Source: Stutzerimonas stutzeri
Lineage (GTDB): Bacteria; Pseudomonadota; Gammaproteobacteria; Pseudomonadales; Pseudomonadaceae
Assembly (NCBI RefSeq): GCF_009789555.1
Contig: NZ_CP046903.1
Location: 124,001 to 188,000 of the forward strand
Direction of reading: 5' to 3'
DNA length: 64,000 nt
The position numbers were made by a program, and so were the translations under genes. Shown one piece after another: positions 8,156 through 15,722 of the stretch (its first letter is position 1; each line of letters begins with the position of its first letter). Below the pieces are notes generated by a model. That model saw only the letters and a program-made list of their open reading frames with translations. It was not told the DNA's origin and made no database searches.

Positions 8156-9319
8156 ATGACTATCCAACAGAACGAAATCCAGATTCTGGACCAGATCCTG
8201 CTGGTAGACCTCTCGGGCATCCACCTGTGGACTGCTCGGAAGAAACTGAAGCCTGAAATGCTGGAGGGTAAAATTCCACCGGCACGGCTGGCCTCATTGG
8301 GTTCGATGCGAGTAATCGATCCCGAAAAGCTCAAGCCGTTCGAGAAAGTCAAACGGCGTGCGATCAAGGTCCTGGAAGACTATGGAATCAAATTCCTCGG
8401 CGGCTATGCCATACCGCAGGAGAAGATCCAGAGGGTTGTAGACGAGCTTGAAGCTCTGAAGAACCAGTTCTATGACCTGAAGAAAAACTTCATTCCTAAC
8501 TATGACCGTTGGGTCAATGAATGGGTGCAGCAGGAGTGGGAGCGTGCCGAATGGCGAGAAGCCATTATGCAAAGCATCACGCCGAAACATCAGGTAGAGG
8601 CCGGTCTTCAGTTCGGTTACGCGGCTTGCCGTGTGGCGCCGGACGGCGACAAGCACCTATCTGCAACGCTTGGGAGTCAAGTGCGCGGCCTGTCGGATCA
8701 GCTCTACGCTGAGACGGCAGAGACAGCCGAACGTTTGATGGAAAACGGCCTGGCCACTCGTGGCCATGTCACCCAGACGACCCTCAACACGATTCGCAAG
8801 ATGAACACCAAGCTCAAGGGCCTGATGTTCCTGTCGAGCGATGTCCAAGCCCTGTCCACCTACATCGACGAAACCCTTGCGGTTTTGCCGGCCTCAGGGG
8901 TGGTCAATGGCACGCAGTACAGCAACATTGTGACGTTGGTATCGGGGCTCTCGGATGAGGACTCGATACGCCGGCTGATCATGAACCTCAACATCGCCAA
9001 TGGCTCGCCCGAGCAGGATGATGTTGCGGTACCAGCTGCTGTGCAGCCTGCGGAAACAGTCACGACGCAACCTGCTGAAGCGACTGAGCCGAAGGTGCAG
9101 CTAGAAAACGAACTGGTATCCCAGCAGATCCAGGCAGAGGAAGAGATCGAGCAGGCCGGCATGGCTGATTCGTTCAACCCCTTTGATCTGGTCGGCGCCG
9201 AGGATGCTGCTTCAACCGAGCAAGCAGAGGACGAGGACGTGCTTCCAGAGCCTCAACCGCTGGTTGTTCCACCCGTATCTGTCAGTAGCGTCGTCTCTCA
9301 CGGCGTATTCAGCTTCTGA
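8156..9319 (+). CDS. DUF3150-type protein (387 aa)
   Basis: It begins MTIQQNEIQILDQ and contains VDLSGIHLWTARKKL, a helical body (about residues 60-230) and an acidic Glu/Ala/Pro-rich tail (about 290-375). The match to DUF3150 is from memory of proteins always found between a CobS-like ATPase and a CobT-like VWA protein on plasmids and integrative elements; the order here is exactly that. The function is unknown; it may be the adaptor or client of the ATPase-VWA pair. The acidic tail resembles the acidic linker of the VWA neighbour, consistent with one complex. Confidence 0.72.
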   Translation: MTIQQNEIQILDQILLVDLSGIHLWTARKKLKPEMLEGKIPPARLASLGSMRVIDPEKLKPFEKVKRRAIKVLEDYGIKFLGGYAIPQEKIQRVVDELEALKNQFYDLKKNFIPNYDRWVNEWVQQEWERAEWREAIMQSITPKHQVEAGLQFGYAACRVAPDGDKHLSATLGSQVRGLSDQLYAETAETAERLMENGLATRGHVTQTTLNTIRKMNTKLKGLMFLSSDVQALSTYIDETLAVLPASGVVNGTQYSNIVTLVSGLSDEDSIRRLIMNLNIANGSPEQDDVAVPAAVQPAETVTTQPAEATEPKVQLENELVSQQIQAEEEIEQAGMADSFNPFDLVGAEDAASTEQAEDEDVLPEPQPLVVPPVSVSSVVSHGVFSF

Positions 9320-9329
9320 CACCAACACT

Positions 9330-9400
9330 AAACCCCGCCTGGGAGCAAACCTCCCAGCGGGGGTTTCTCCGTCTGGCGGTGGCGAGAATGGAGAAACGAA
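9330..9400 (+). promoter_or_regulatory. Leader RNA 4 of 8
   Basis: AAACCCCGC-C-TGGGAG (9330) pairs with CTCCCA-GCGGGGGTTT (9351). GTTTCTCC (9363) is the perfect complement of GGAGAAAC (9390), the ribosome-binding site of the ATG at 9401. The TTT is shared between both stems, so they compete. Confidence 0.75.
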
Positions 9401-11266
9401 ATGGCTAAATCCCTGATTGGATCGCTCCCGTACTACGCACAACACCTGGCCGAACAAACCGGCGTCAAGGTGGTGGTGCAAGGAACCCGAGCCTTCACAG
9501 ATGGAAAAACGGTAACTGTCCCATTCAGTGAGGATGATTTACCGCTGTCCTTCGGCTTCATCGCGCATGAGTGCTCCCATGTCCGTAACACTGACATGGC
9601 GGTATTCGGCGCGGATGCCCCGGTTCCGTTCCGCAAAAACTTGCTGAACATCCTGGAGGACATCCGTATCGAGCGTCTGTCGATGGATCAGTACCCTGGC
9701 ACCGAGGATGACATTCGGTACCTGAACCGCAAGGTTCTGCTTGATCCGTTTCAGCCTGAGCGAGTCGCGCAGGCAACAGACGTAGAGATCATCCATAACG
9801 CAATCCTCATGGGCGGCTACTGGAAACTGCAGGAGCCGCAACTAGAGGTACCCGCGCGAGCCTATCTCGAAGCGCTTGAAGCCCGACTGGGCCAAGAGTT
9901 AGCCGACAAGATCATGGCCGAGGTGCTGAAAACTCTGAAGTGCGACAGCACGAAAGAGGTTCTGGCGCTGGTGGATTCGATAATCGAGCTGCTTCCGTCA
10001 AGCGAAGATAAGCCTGAGCCGGAGCCTGAAAAGGGCAATGACGAAGGTGCTGACGAAAGTGGTGAAAACGGTGAGTCGGAGGCCGACCCGCAAGGGGAGG
10101 GCGAAGGCGAAACCGGCAACACCGACAGTGACGGTACCGGCGAAAAAGGAAGCGATCCTTCGGGAGAGCAGAACTCTTCGCAGGGTGACGAAGCGGGCGG
10201 TGATCAACCAGCCAATGGCGGTGAGGATGGCACGGGAGGCGGGCAACCAAATTCCGAGCAGAAATCATCTCCTGAAGGTCAGGGCGGAAGTTCCGACCAG
10301 AAGGATTCAGGCCAGCGCGATGCAACGCTACAGCCCGGTGATGGCCAAGGTGCCCCACTGGGATTGCGTGAGCGCGTAATGCAAGCCACTGAAAAAGACC
10401 TGCAAGGGTTGATTTCGGAGGTTGGCGATGCGGCAGCTGAGTTGCTGGGCCGAAAGGCAGCGGCACACTTCACTCCGATCAAGCCATTCCCCCTGGGAGG
10501 GAGAGCGGTACGCCGGTCAGCCGAAGCCTCATGCAGGCGTCGTATTTCCGGTGAAACGCACTCTGCTGGTCTGCGTCAGATCCTAAATGGACTGCTGCAG
10601 GCACAGGTGGACTGTCGGGTAAGGCTCAAGCGCCAAGGGCGTCGGATCGATACCTCGCGCATTGCCATGCTTCCAGCTGGCGAAACGCGGGTGTTCCGAA
10701 GCAAAGCGCGGGCCGAGCGTCAGTCAGCTGCTATCCAGTTCCTGTTCGACAAGTCAGTAAGTATGGATGCGGCAATGGAACAAGCTGAGGCGGCGCTGTA
10801 TGCCGTTCTCAGGGGGCTTGAAGGGCTGCCACTGGTGACAACTGGGGCGATGTCTTTTCCAGGCACAACCACAGCTGGGGCCGGTCAATGCTGCGATCTG
10901 ATCAAGCGTTCAACCGAGCGTCTTGGCGCTGCAGTGGAAGCGGGTGGATTTGGTGCTCTGCCGCATGGTGGAACTCCATTGGCACAGGCTATATGGCCTG
11001 CCGCGATTGAGGTTTTACGCGCAAAGGGAGAGCGGAAGATTCTTTTCGTGATAACCGATGGCGAGCCAAATTCCGGTACTGACGGATATTGCAAAGAGAT
11101 GTTCGAGCGGTGTGAGGCTTCAGGGATACAGGTTATTGGACTCGGCTTCGGCTCGGCTAATAGCTATGTTCTCAGCAAGCTTTTCACCAAATACGTTGCA
11201 GTTGGGACGGTAAGTAGATTGAAGACAGCGCTGTTTGAGGTTGTTCGAGACGTACTAACCGCTTAA
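9401..11266 (+). CDS. CobT-like protein: zincin-like N-terminus and VWA domain (621 aa)
   Basis: The N-terminal part has HECSH (in FIAHECSHVRNTDMA, about residue 52), an HExxH zinc motif followed by NLLNILEDIRIERL, as in metallopeptidase-like domains fused to VWA proteins. A long acidic Gly/Glu/Asp/Ser linker spans about 200-330. The C-terminal VWA domain carries the MIDAS motif FDKSVSMD (DxSxS) at about 450, the Thr in HGGTPL at about 525 and ITDGEPN at about 550. This is the partner expected for the CobS-like ATPase at 7092, analogous to CobT in cobaltochelatase, but the HExxH module suggests a protein-processing role. Confidence 0.82.
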   Translation: MAKSLIGSLPYYAQHLAEQTGVKVVVQGTRAFTDGKTVTVPFSEDDLPLSFGFIAHECSHVRNTDMAVFGADAPVPFRKNLLNILEDIRIERLSMDQYPGTEDDIRYLNRKVLLDPFQPERVAQATDVEIIHNAILMGGYWKLQEPQLEVPARAYLEALEARLGQELADKIMAEVLKTLKCDSTKEVLALVDSIIELLPSSEDKPEPEPEKGNDEGADESGENGESEADPQGEGEGETGNTDSDGTGEKGSDPSGEQNSSQGDEAGGDQPANGGEDGTGGGQPNSEQKSSPEGQGGSSDQKDSGQRDATLQPGDGQGAPLGLRERVMQATEKDLQGLISEVGDAAAELLGRKAAAHFTPIKPFPLGGRAVRRSAEASCRRRISGETHSAGLRQILNGLLQAQVDCRVRLKRQGRRIDTSRIAMLPAGETRVFRSKARAERQSAAIQFLFDKSVSMDAAMEQAEAALYAVLRGLEGLPLVTTGAMSFPGTTTAGAGQCCDLIKRSTERLGAAVEAGGFGALPHGGTPLAQAIWPAAIEVLRAKGERKILFVITDGEPNSGTDGYCKEMFERCEASGIQVIGLGFGSANSYVLSKLFTKYVAVGTVSRLKTALFEVVRDVLTA

Positions 11267-11283
11267 CTAGACAACAAACCATT

Positions 11284-11338
11284 CCCAGCAGGGGCCAACC
11301 CTGCTGGGGGAGGCCTTCGCTTGGAAAGGGAGGCCAGA
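11284..11338 (+). promoter_or_regulatory. Leader RNA 5 of 8
   Basis: CCCAGCAGGG (11284) and CCCTGCTGGG (11299) form ten perfect pairs with a five-base loop. GGCCTTC (11312) pairs with GGGAGGCC (11328), which contains the ribosome-binding site. Both strands differ from the TTTCTCC/GGAGAAA of other leaders yet still match each other: a compensatory change. Confidence 0.75.
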
Positions 11339-11746
11339 ATGGAAAATGTAGCTGTAGCTCCATTACTCGACTTGTTCGGTGATGAAGTAATTATTCAACG
11401 CCGCTCTCTTGAGCGCCGCACCCGGCGAAAAACTGTTCCCATCCAGGTACAGGTTCAGCTTGGGTTTCTCGACATCCTTGAGATGTCAGATGCGGAGTTG
11501 GAGTTGCTGCGCGCAGAGGATGAAATCACTGACGATTACATCGACTGGATGCGCAGTTACATGATCAAGATGACACTTCGCCAGATTCTTCACCCTCAGG
11601 TGAGTATTGAAAACTGGTGGGATGGCATGTTGTGGGTGCTGGCGGACGAAGATGAACCGTTCAGCTTCAAAACCTGCTGTAACGCAGCTGGCGCTGATCA
11701 TGAGGAGGTTCGTGAGAATTTCCTGAGCATGATGCGGCGCAAGTAA
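11339..11746 (+). CDS. Hypothetical protein (135 aa)
   Basis: The protein starts MENVAVAPLLDLFGDE, has a basic stretch RRSLERRTRRKT and then an acidic helical half with MSDAELELLRAEDE and WDGMLWVLADEDEPFSF. A C-terminal CCNAAGADHEEVRE is compatible with a helix-turn-helix but not diagnostic. No family was recognised. A second in-frame ATG 18 bp upstream (11321) lies inside the leader hairpin and is disfavoured. The gene belongs to the leader-RNA series and is 73 bp downstream of the VWA gene. Confidence 0.55.
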   Translation: MENVAVAPLLDLFGDEVIIQRRSLERRTRRKTVPIQVQVQLGFLDILEMSDAELELLRAEDEITDDYIDWMRSYMIKMTLRQILHPQVSIENWWDGMLWVLADEDEPFSFKTCCNAAGADHEEVRENFLSMMRRK

Positions 11747-11751
11747 ATATG

Positions 11752-11816
11752 AGCCCGGTAGGGGGGGAAGCCCCTTACCGGGCTTTCTCCCTTCTGGAAA
11801 ATGAAAGGAGAGAAAC
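11752..11816 (+). promoter_or_regulatory. Leader RNA 6 of 8
   Basis: AGCCCGGTA-GGGG (11752) pairs with CCCC-T-TACCGGGCT (11771). TTTCTCC (11784) is complementary to the GGAGAGAAA stretch (11807) just before the ATG at 11817. Confidence 0.7.
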
Positions 11817-12035
11817 ATGTCAGTCATGGTGATACCACGGCTGTATCTGCGCTATCGGATCTACTTGCGCGAACGTGTGAACGGAGCTTTGCTCCCTGAA
11901 ACAACGTTCGAGTGCGATGCAGAAGATTCGCTACATGCAATTGAGCAAGCTCGGGATAAGTATCCTGCTTGCTGGTTGAACTACGCATCATCTTGTCGTG
12001 TTTACTCAAACGGCGAAGAGGGTGAGTTTGTCTGA
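11817..12035 (+). CDS. Small hypothetical protein (72 aa)
   Basis: It begins MSVMVIPRLYLRYRIYLRE and reads as a small alternating beta/alpha protein ending in SCRVYSNGEEGEFV. It is well below the size where family recognition is reliable and none is offered. Its reality is supported by a full leader RNA with a matched anti-Shine-Dalgarno directly upstream and by its place in the same-strand series before the methyltransferase gene. Confidence 0.55.
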   Translation: MSVMVIPRLYLRYRIYLRERVNGALLPETTFECDAEDSLHAIEQARDKYPACWLNYASSCRVYSNGEEGEFV

Positions 12036-12074
12036 CTAATGCTACTCGTCGTGGTTAACACGGCGAGCGCCTAA

Positions 12075-12134
12075 AACCCGGCTGGGAAACTCCAGTCGGG
12101 GTTCTCCAGCATCAAAAATGAATGGAGAATAGAC
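12075..12134 (+). promoter_or_regulatory. Leader RNA 7 of 8
   Basis: AACCCGGCTGG (12075) pairs with CCAGTCGGGGTT (12092), allowing one bulge and one G-U. TTCTCC (12102) is complementary to GGAGAA (12124), six bases before the ATG at 12135. Confidence 0.65.
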
Positions 12135-12746
12135 ATGTTTGCAGGCTCAGTTGTTTCTTACCCGGATCGTGGTCACTGGGGCAAGTCATCCTATCGCGGT
12201 AACTGCACAGGAAGAATTATCAAAGACTTTCTGGAAAGTTACATGAAAAGAAAAGATGGCCTGGTCGTAGATCCGAGCATCGGTGGCGGTACTAGCGTCG
12301 ATGTTGCTAGGGAGATGGGACTGCGATTTGTTGGCACTGACCTACATCAGGGCTTCAACTTGCTTACGGACGACCTTGCGTCGTACATCGGTGAGATGGC
12401 TCACGTTTGCTGGTGGCATCCCCCATATGCGGATGCGGGAATGCTCAAGTATAGCGGCGAAGAGTGGGGGGAGCCAAATAAGTGGGATATGTCACGGATG
12501 AATTTCCAGGACTTCACTGAAGCACTGGAACTTGCCGTTATGAATATCCACGACGCAGTTGAACGTGGCGGCGTATATGGAATCCTCATGGGCAACATGC
12601 GCGCCAAAGGTACATACTATAACCTTAGTTCACTCGTGGAACGAATTGCGCCGGGCCGGCTGATCGATGAGGTCATCAAGGTCCAGCACTACCACCCTGT
12701 CAGTATTCGATTTGTAAATCGTCATAGCGCACTTGCCCCAAAGTAG
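12135..12746 (+). pseudogene. DNA methyltransferase, 5' half, split by element A
   Basis: Residues 1-185 belong to an AdoMet-dependent DNA methyltransferase: motif I VVDPSIGGGTS at about 54, an acidic residue in FVGTDLHQG at about 77, and a motif IV of the HPPY kind (WWHPPYADAG) at about 95. The frame ends in 18 foreign residues after RLIDEVIKVQH. The missing C-terminal half begins at 54,212 (NCKSDSSSYKG, then FVRIAHEKLLVFAK), which continues exactly the pattern expected after KVQH in such enzymes. Rejoined, the protein is 295 residues. The truncated form has both core motifs but lacks the C-terminal strands, so it is probably inactive while the element is in place. Confidence 0.82.
12680..12689 (+). 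repeat. Left junction repeat GGTCCAGCAC (attL core candidate)
   Basis: The same ten bases occur at 54202-54211 in the same frame of the other half of the methyltransferase gene. They mark the site where the coding sequence was split, so the crossover lies in or next to them. Confidence 0.75.
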
Positions 12747-12796
12747 TCACAAACACTGGCATCCAGCTCAAAATTGCTCGCGATGCCCAACGCAAA

Positions 12797-12844
12797 GATG
12801 TAAACCAAAAATCGTCTTCCACTCAACTGCGCAAAAATGTAAAC
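12797..12844 (+). repeat. Two direct TGTAAAC-type repeats upstream of intA
   Basis: GATGTAAAC at 12797 and AAAATGTAAAC at 12834 lie directly before the intA start codon. The same 11-mer recurs at 54033 and inverted at 54068 near the right end. They are candidate arm-type binding sites for a recombinase or accessory protein. Confidence 0.5.
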
Positions 12845-14052
12845 ATGCCCTACACAATCAAAACCTTCATGACAAGGTCCGGCGAGCGGTTTTCCCAGCT
12901 TTACGACACAGAGACGCCAGGCCTCCCTTTATTCTACCCGACAGCCTTTGTCGCTCGCTTCCTCCGCTCAGCCACTCACGAGACGCAGAAAGTCTATCTG
13001 GCCGTGATCAAGCGCATCTGCGAATGGGAATTTACCAAACAGGTGGACCTCGCCAACTGTTTCCATAGAAGTAAGTTTCTCACCTGTGCCCAGATTGATG
13101 ACCTTGCTAACCATCTAAGAGCCAGCAAGCTCGGAGGAAAAGGCGAAGTCATCGGAAGCCCGAAGTACAACACCTATGTCGCCTATGCAACAGAGTATCT
13201 TCGCTGGCTTGCCCAAGAGGTTATTACGGACTGGAACACAGTAAACGTAAGAGCATCAATCGAAGCTCAAAGCGATATGCTCTTAAAAAAGAAAATCCGA
13301 AAAAGCGGTTCAAAATCCTCGCAAAACCGTCGTGTAGTTACCAAAAGCCTGACCACTGCCTCCAGCGGCAAATTATTGAGCCTGTTCGAGCAACCATTCG
13401 AAGGCATAACGCGCACTCAAGATCTAGGATCCAGGATACGGAATATCGTAATGCTCCGTATTCTCTACGAAACTGGCATGCGCGTCGGCGAGCTACTAGG
13501 CCTCAAGCTAAAAAACTTTAGCAATGCAACTGGCGAGGATAGTGCCACCTTAGAGATCACCCGCAATCACCATGATGAATTCGATTCAAGACTGACCAGC
13601 CAGTTGCTAAAACACTCGGCCGTACGCTTCCAATATCGGAAAGCCTCGAGGCACAACTTGATGAATACTGCAACAACTGGCGAGCTGAAGTCGAAGGTGT
13701 CGGTTTCTCTGACGAAGACTTCATTTTTGTAATCCATCGAGCCGGGCGAACCCTAGGCCAAGCACTCCCTAAAAGTTCTTTCGACTCCGGACTTTCTAAC
13801 CTCAAAAAATCCTTTCCGGCACTAACACCGATTCACCCGCACCTTTTACGCCACGATTGGAACTATCGATTCTCAATGAAAGTAGATGCGATCGGCATGT
13901 CATTTGAAGAAGAACGACAATTAAGAGAGTATTTAATGGGCTGGGCCCCCGGCTCAGCCATGTCAAACCGCTACAACTATCGACATGTGCAAGAAAAATC
14001 GCTCGAAGTCGGCTTATCCATTGCATCTGACTCAGCGAGGGGCCTACAGTGA
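12845..14052 (+). pseudogene. Tyrosine recombinase IntA-like, frameshifted
   Basis: The first 249 residues end in YETGMRVGELLGLKLKNF (catalytic Arg I) and ITRNHHDEFDSR. Near 13,593 one base is missing: the original frame continues as non-homologous sequence to a stop at 13,732, while the next frame carries DQPVAKTLGRTLP and then the box II motifs HPHLLRH (HxxR), MGWAPGS and the Tyr in NRYNYRH, ending at 14,052. Correcting the shift gives about 402 residues, close to TnpA of Tn554 (361). The stop overlaps the GTG start of the next gene. The first recombinase of the module is thus inactive unless frameshifting occurs. Assembly error is the main alternative. Confidence 0.8.
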
Positions 14053-15722
14053 ATAGCACGCCAACACATGCAAACATCTCAACAGAGCTTGACATCGATC
14101 TACAACGCACGGATCGCCCTGAGCCTCATGGAGATTTGTTTTATTGGGATAATGACACTTTAGTTAGAACAGGTCAAAAACGGATCGACATGACCCATGG
14201 CCTGTCGCGATTACTCTCATCAATCAAGACCTCCTTCAAACTTCACCTAATCTCCTTCAGCAAACAGGGAACTTATTCAGCCACCTCCTGCACGACTTTC
14301 TTCATGAACTTCAGGGCAGCATTGAACTCCAACCCTCCTGAAGAATTCAACGCAGGCTGGATAGCGCATTCCATTGCCAGACCGGGATTCCATGGCGCGA
14401 AAAGAGTCGCCATCGAATTTTTCCTGCACTGGAAGGAGCGTTACGATTCAGCCATTAAGATAGACGCATTGCACTTGCTGCAAGAAACAGCTGCTCGCCC
14501 TAACGGCCCACGTAACGTGCTCTCAGACGACCCTGAGAAGAGCTGGCTAACCGATGATGAATACGAGTCCTTGTTGATGTCCACTTGGAACAACTACGAC
14601 ACAGGAGTCTCTGACACCCAAGTAACACTAAGTAAAATCTTGTCTATGCAATACGCGCGAAGGCCAAATCAAATCGCGCTACTAAAAGCTGGCGATATAA
14701 GGGGCTTTGATGAATCAAAAGAAATCGGACTAACGGGCCGAATCATCGATTTCCCAGGAATCAAAGACCAAGCAGCCGAGACTGGCTTTCGAGACAGCAA
14801 ATTCGAACCACACCCACTGGCAGATCACGTATGGGGGCTTTGCCAAATTCAGCGCCAAGAAGTCAGAGAACTTTATGAGCATACTCTCGGCCTCTCTCTC
14901 ACGGACGACCAACTAAATCTACTACCTTTCTTCTGCAGTGAAGAACGCATTAAAGAAGCCCGCAGCCTGATTGAAACCCACCTCAAACTAGAGCTTCTTG
15001 ACAGCCTAGACTCTCCTCATTTCCATCTTGAACGGCATTCAATTACTGAGATATTAAGATGGAAGAGAAACACCCCGTCCTGCGCATATGGCGCAGCTAA
15101 GGGTCAGTACTCTAAATGCCCGAAGGCACCAATCAGCCCCCGCACCAGTCGGGTAATGATTATTAATGCGACCCGAATGCGTCATACACGAGCACGTCAA
15201 CTTGCGCGAAAGGGCGTACCAAAAAATTTGCTTTCGCACTGGCTGGGCCACACAACAGAAAGAGCACTCGAAGCCTATTATAACGACCCAGCGGAACAGG
15301 CCCGTGTCATAGACGAGGCCATGGGTCCGGCCTTGGCACCGCTAGCAATGGCTTTTGCTGGAGCTTTGATCGATTCAGATGAGCAGGCCACAAGAGCCAC
15401 CGATCCGACTAGCAAACTCGAGTTCTCACGCCCTGGAGAGCTACTTAGCGTCGGACGCTGTGGCAAGCACAGCTTCTGCGCTACGACCTCGGTTCCTATA
15501 CCCTGCTACCGCTGCAAGCATTTCGAACCTCTCGTACATGCGCCACACCATGAAGTACTAGATGCTCTGCTACAGAGGCAGTCTGAGGAGAATCAAGCGT
15601 TAAGAATTGGCGGGCAGCGAAATCTACTTATTCCCATTGATCTCTCTGCCGACATTCTTGCAGTAAAAAATTGCATTACCCGCTGCAACAACCGAATTGT
15701 CGAACTGGGGCTAACTCAATGA
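14049..15722 (+). CDS. Tyrosine-recombinase-fold protein, tfp-like (557 aa)
   Basis: This is the second gene of the recombinase module, starting at a GTG that overlaps the intA stop. Recombinase boxes remain recognisable: YARRPNQIALLKAGDI (Arg I region, about residue 200), ATRMRHTRARQLA (box II, where the usual His three residues before Arg is Thr) and LSHWLGHTTERALEAYYND (His/Trp box and Tyr). The C-terminus has a possible zinc cluster (CGKHSFC and CYRC at about 475-495). The altered box II agrees with the SE tfp product, described as a recombinase-fold protein with reduced catalytic residues that assists IntA and IntB. Confidence 0.78.
   Translation: MNSTPTHANISTELDIDLQRTDRPEPHGDLFYWDNDTLVRTGQKRIDMTHGLSRLLSSIKTSFKLHLISFSKQGTYSATSCTTFFMNFRAALNSNPPEEFNAGWIAHSIARPGFHGAKRVAIEFFLHWKERYDSAIKIDALHLLQETAARPNGPRNVLSDDPEKSWLTDDEYESLLMSTWNNYDTGVSDTQVTLSKILSMQYARRPNQIALLKAGDIRGFDESKEIGLTGRIIDFPGIKDQAAETGFRDSKFEPHPLADHVWGLCQIQRQEVRELYEHTLGLSLTDDQLNLLPFFCSEERIKEARSLIETHLKLELLDSLDSPHFHLERHSITEILRWKRNTPSCAYGAAKGQYSKCPKAPISPRTSRVMIINATRMRHTRARQLARKGVPKNLLSHWLGHTTERALEAYYNDPAEQARVIDEAMGPALAPLAMAFAGALIDSDEQATRATDPTSKLEFSRPGELLSVGRCGKHSFCATTSVPIPCYRCKHFEPLVHAPHHEVLDALLQRQSEENQALRIGGQRNLLIPIDLSADILAVKNCITRCNNRIVELGLTQ

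Noticed and set aside
12845..13732. intA frameshift as programmed ribosomal frameshifting
   Set aside because: No clear slippery heptamer with downstream structure was seen at about 13,593; a simple one-base deletion explains it. Kept only as an alternative.
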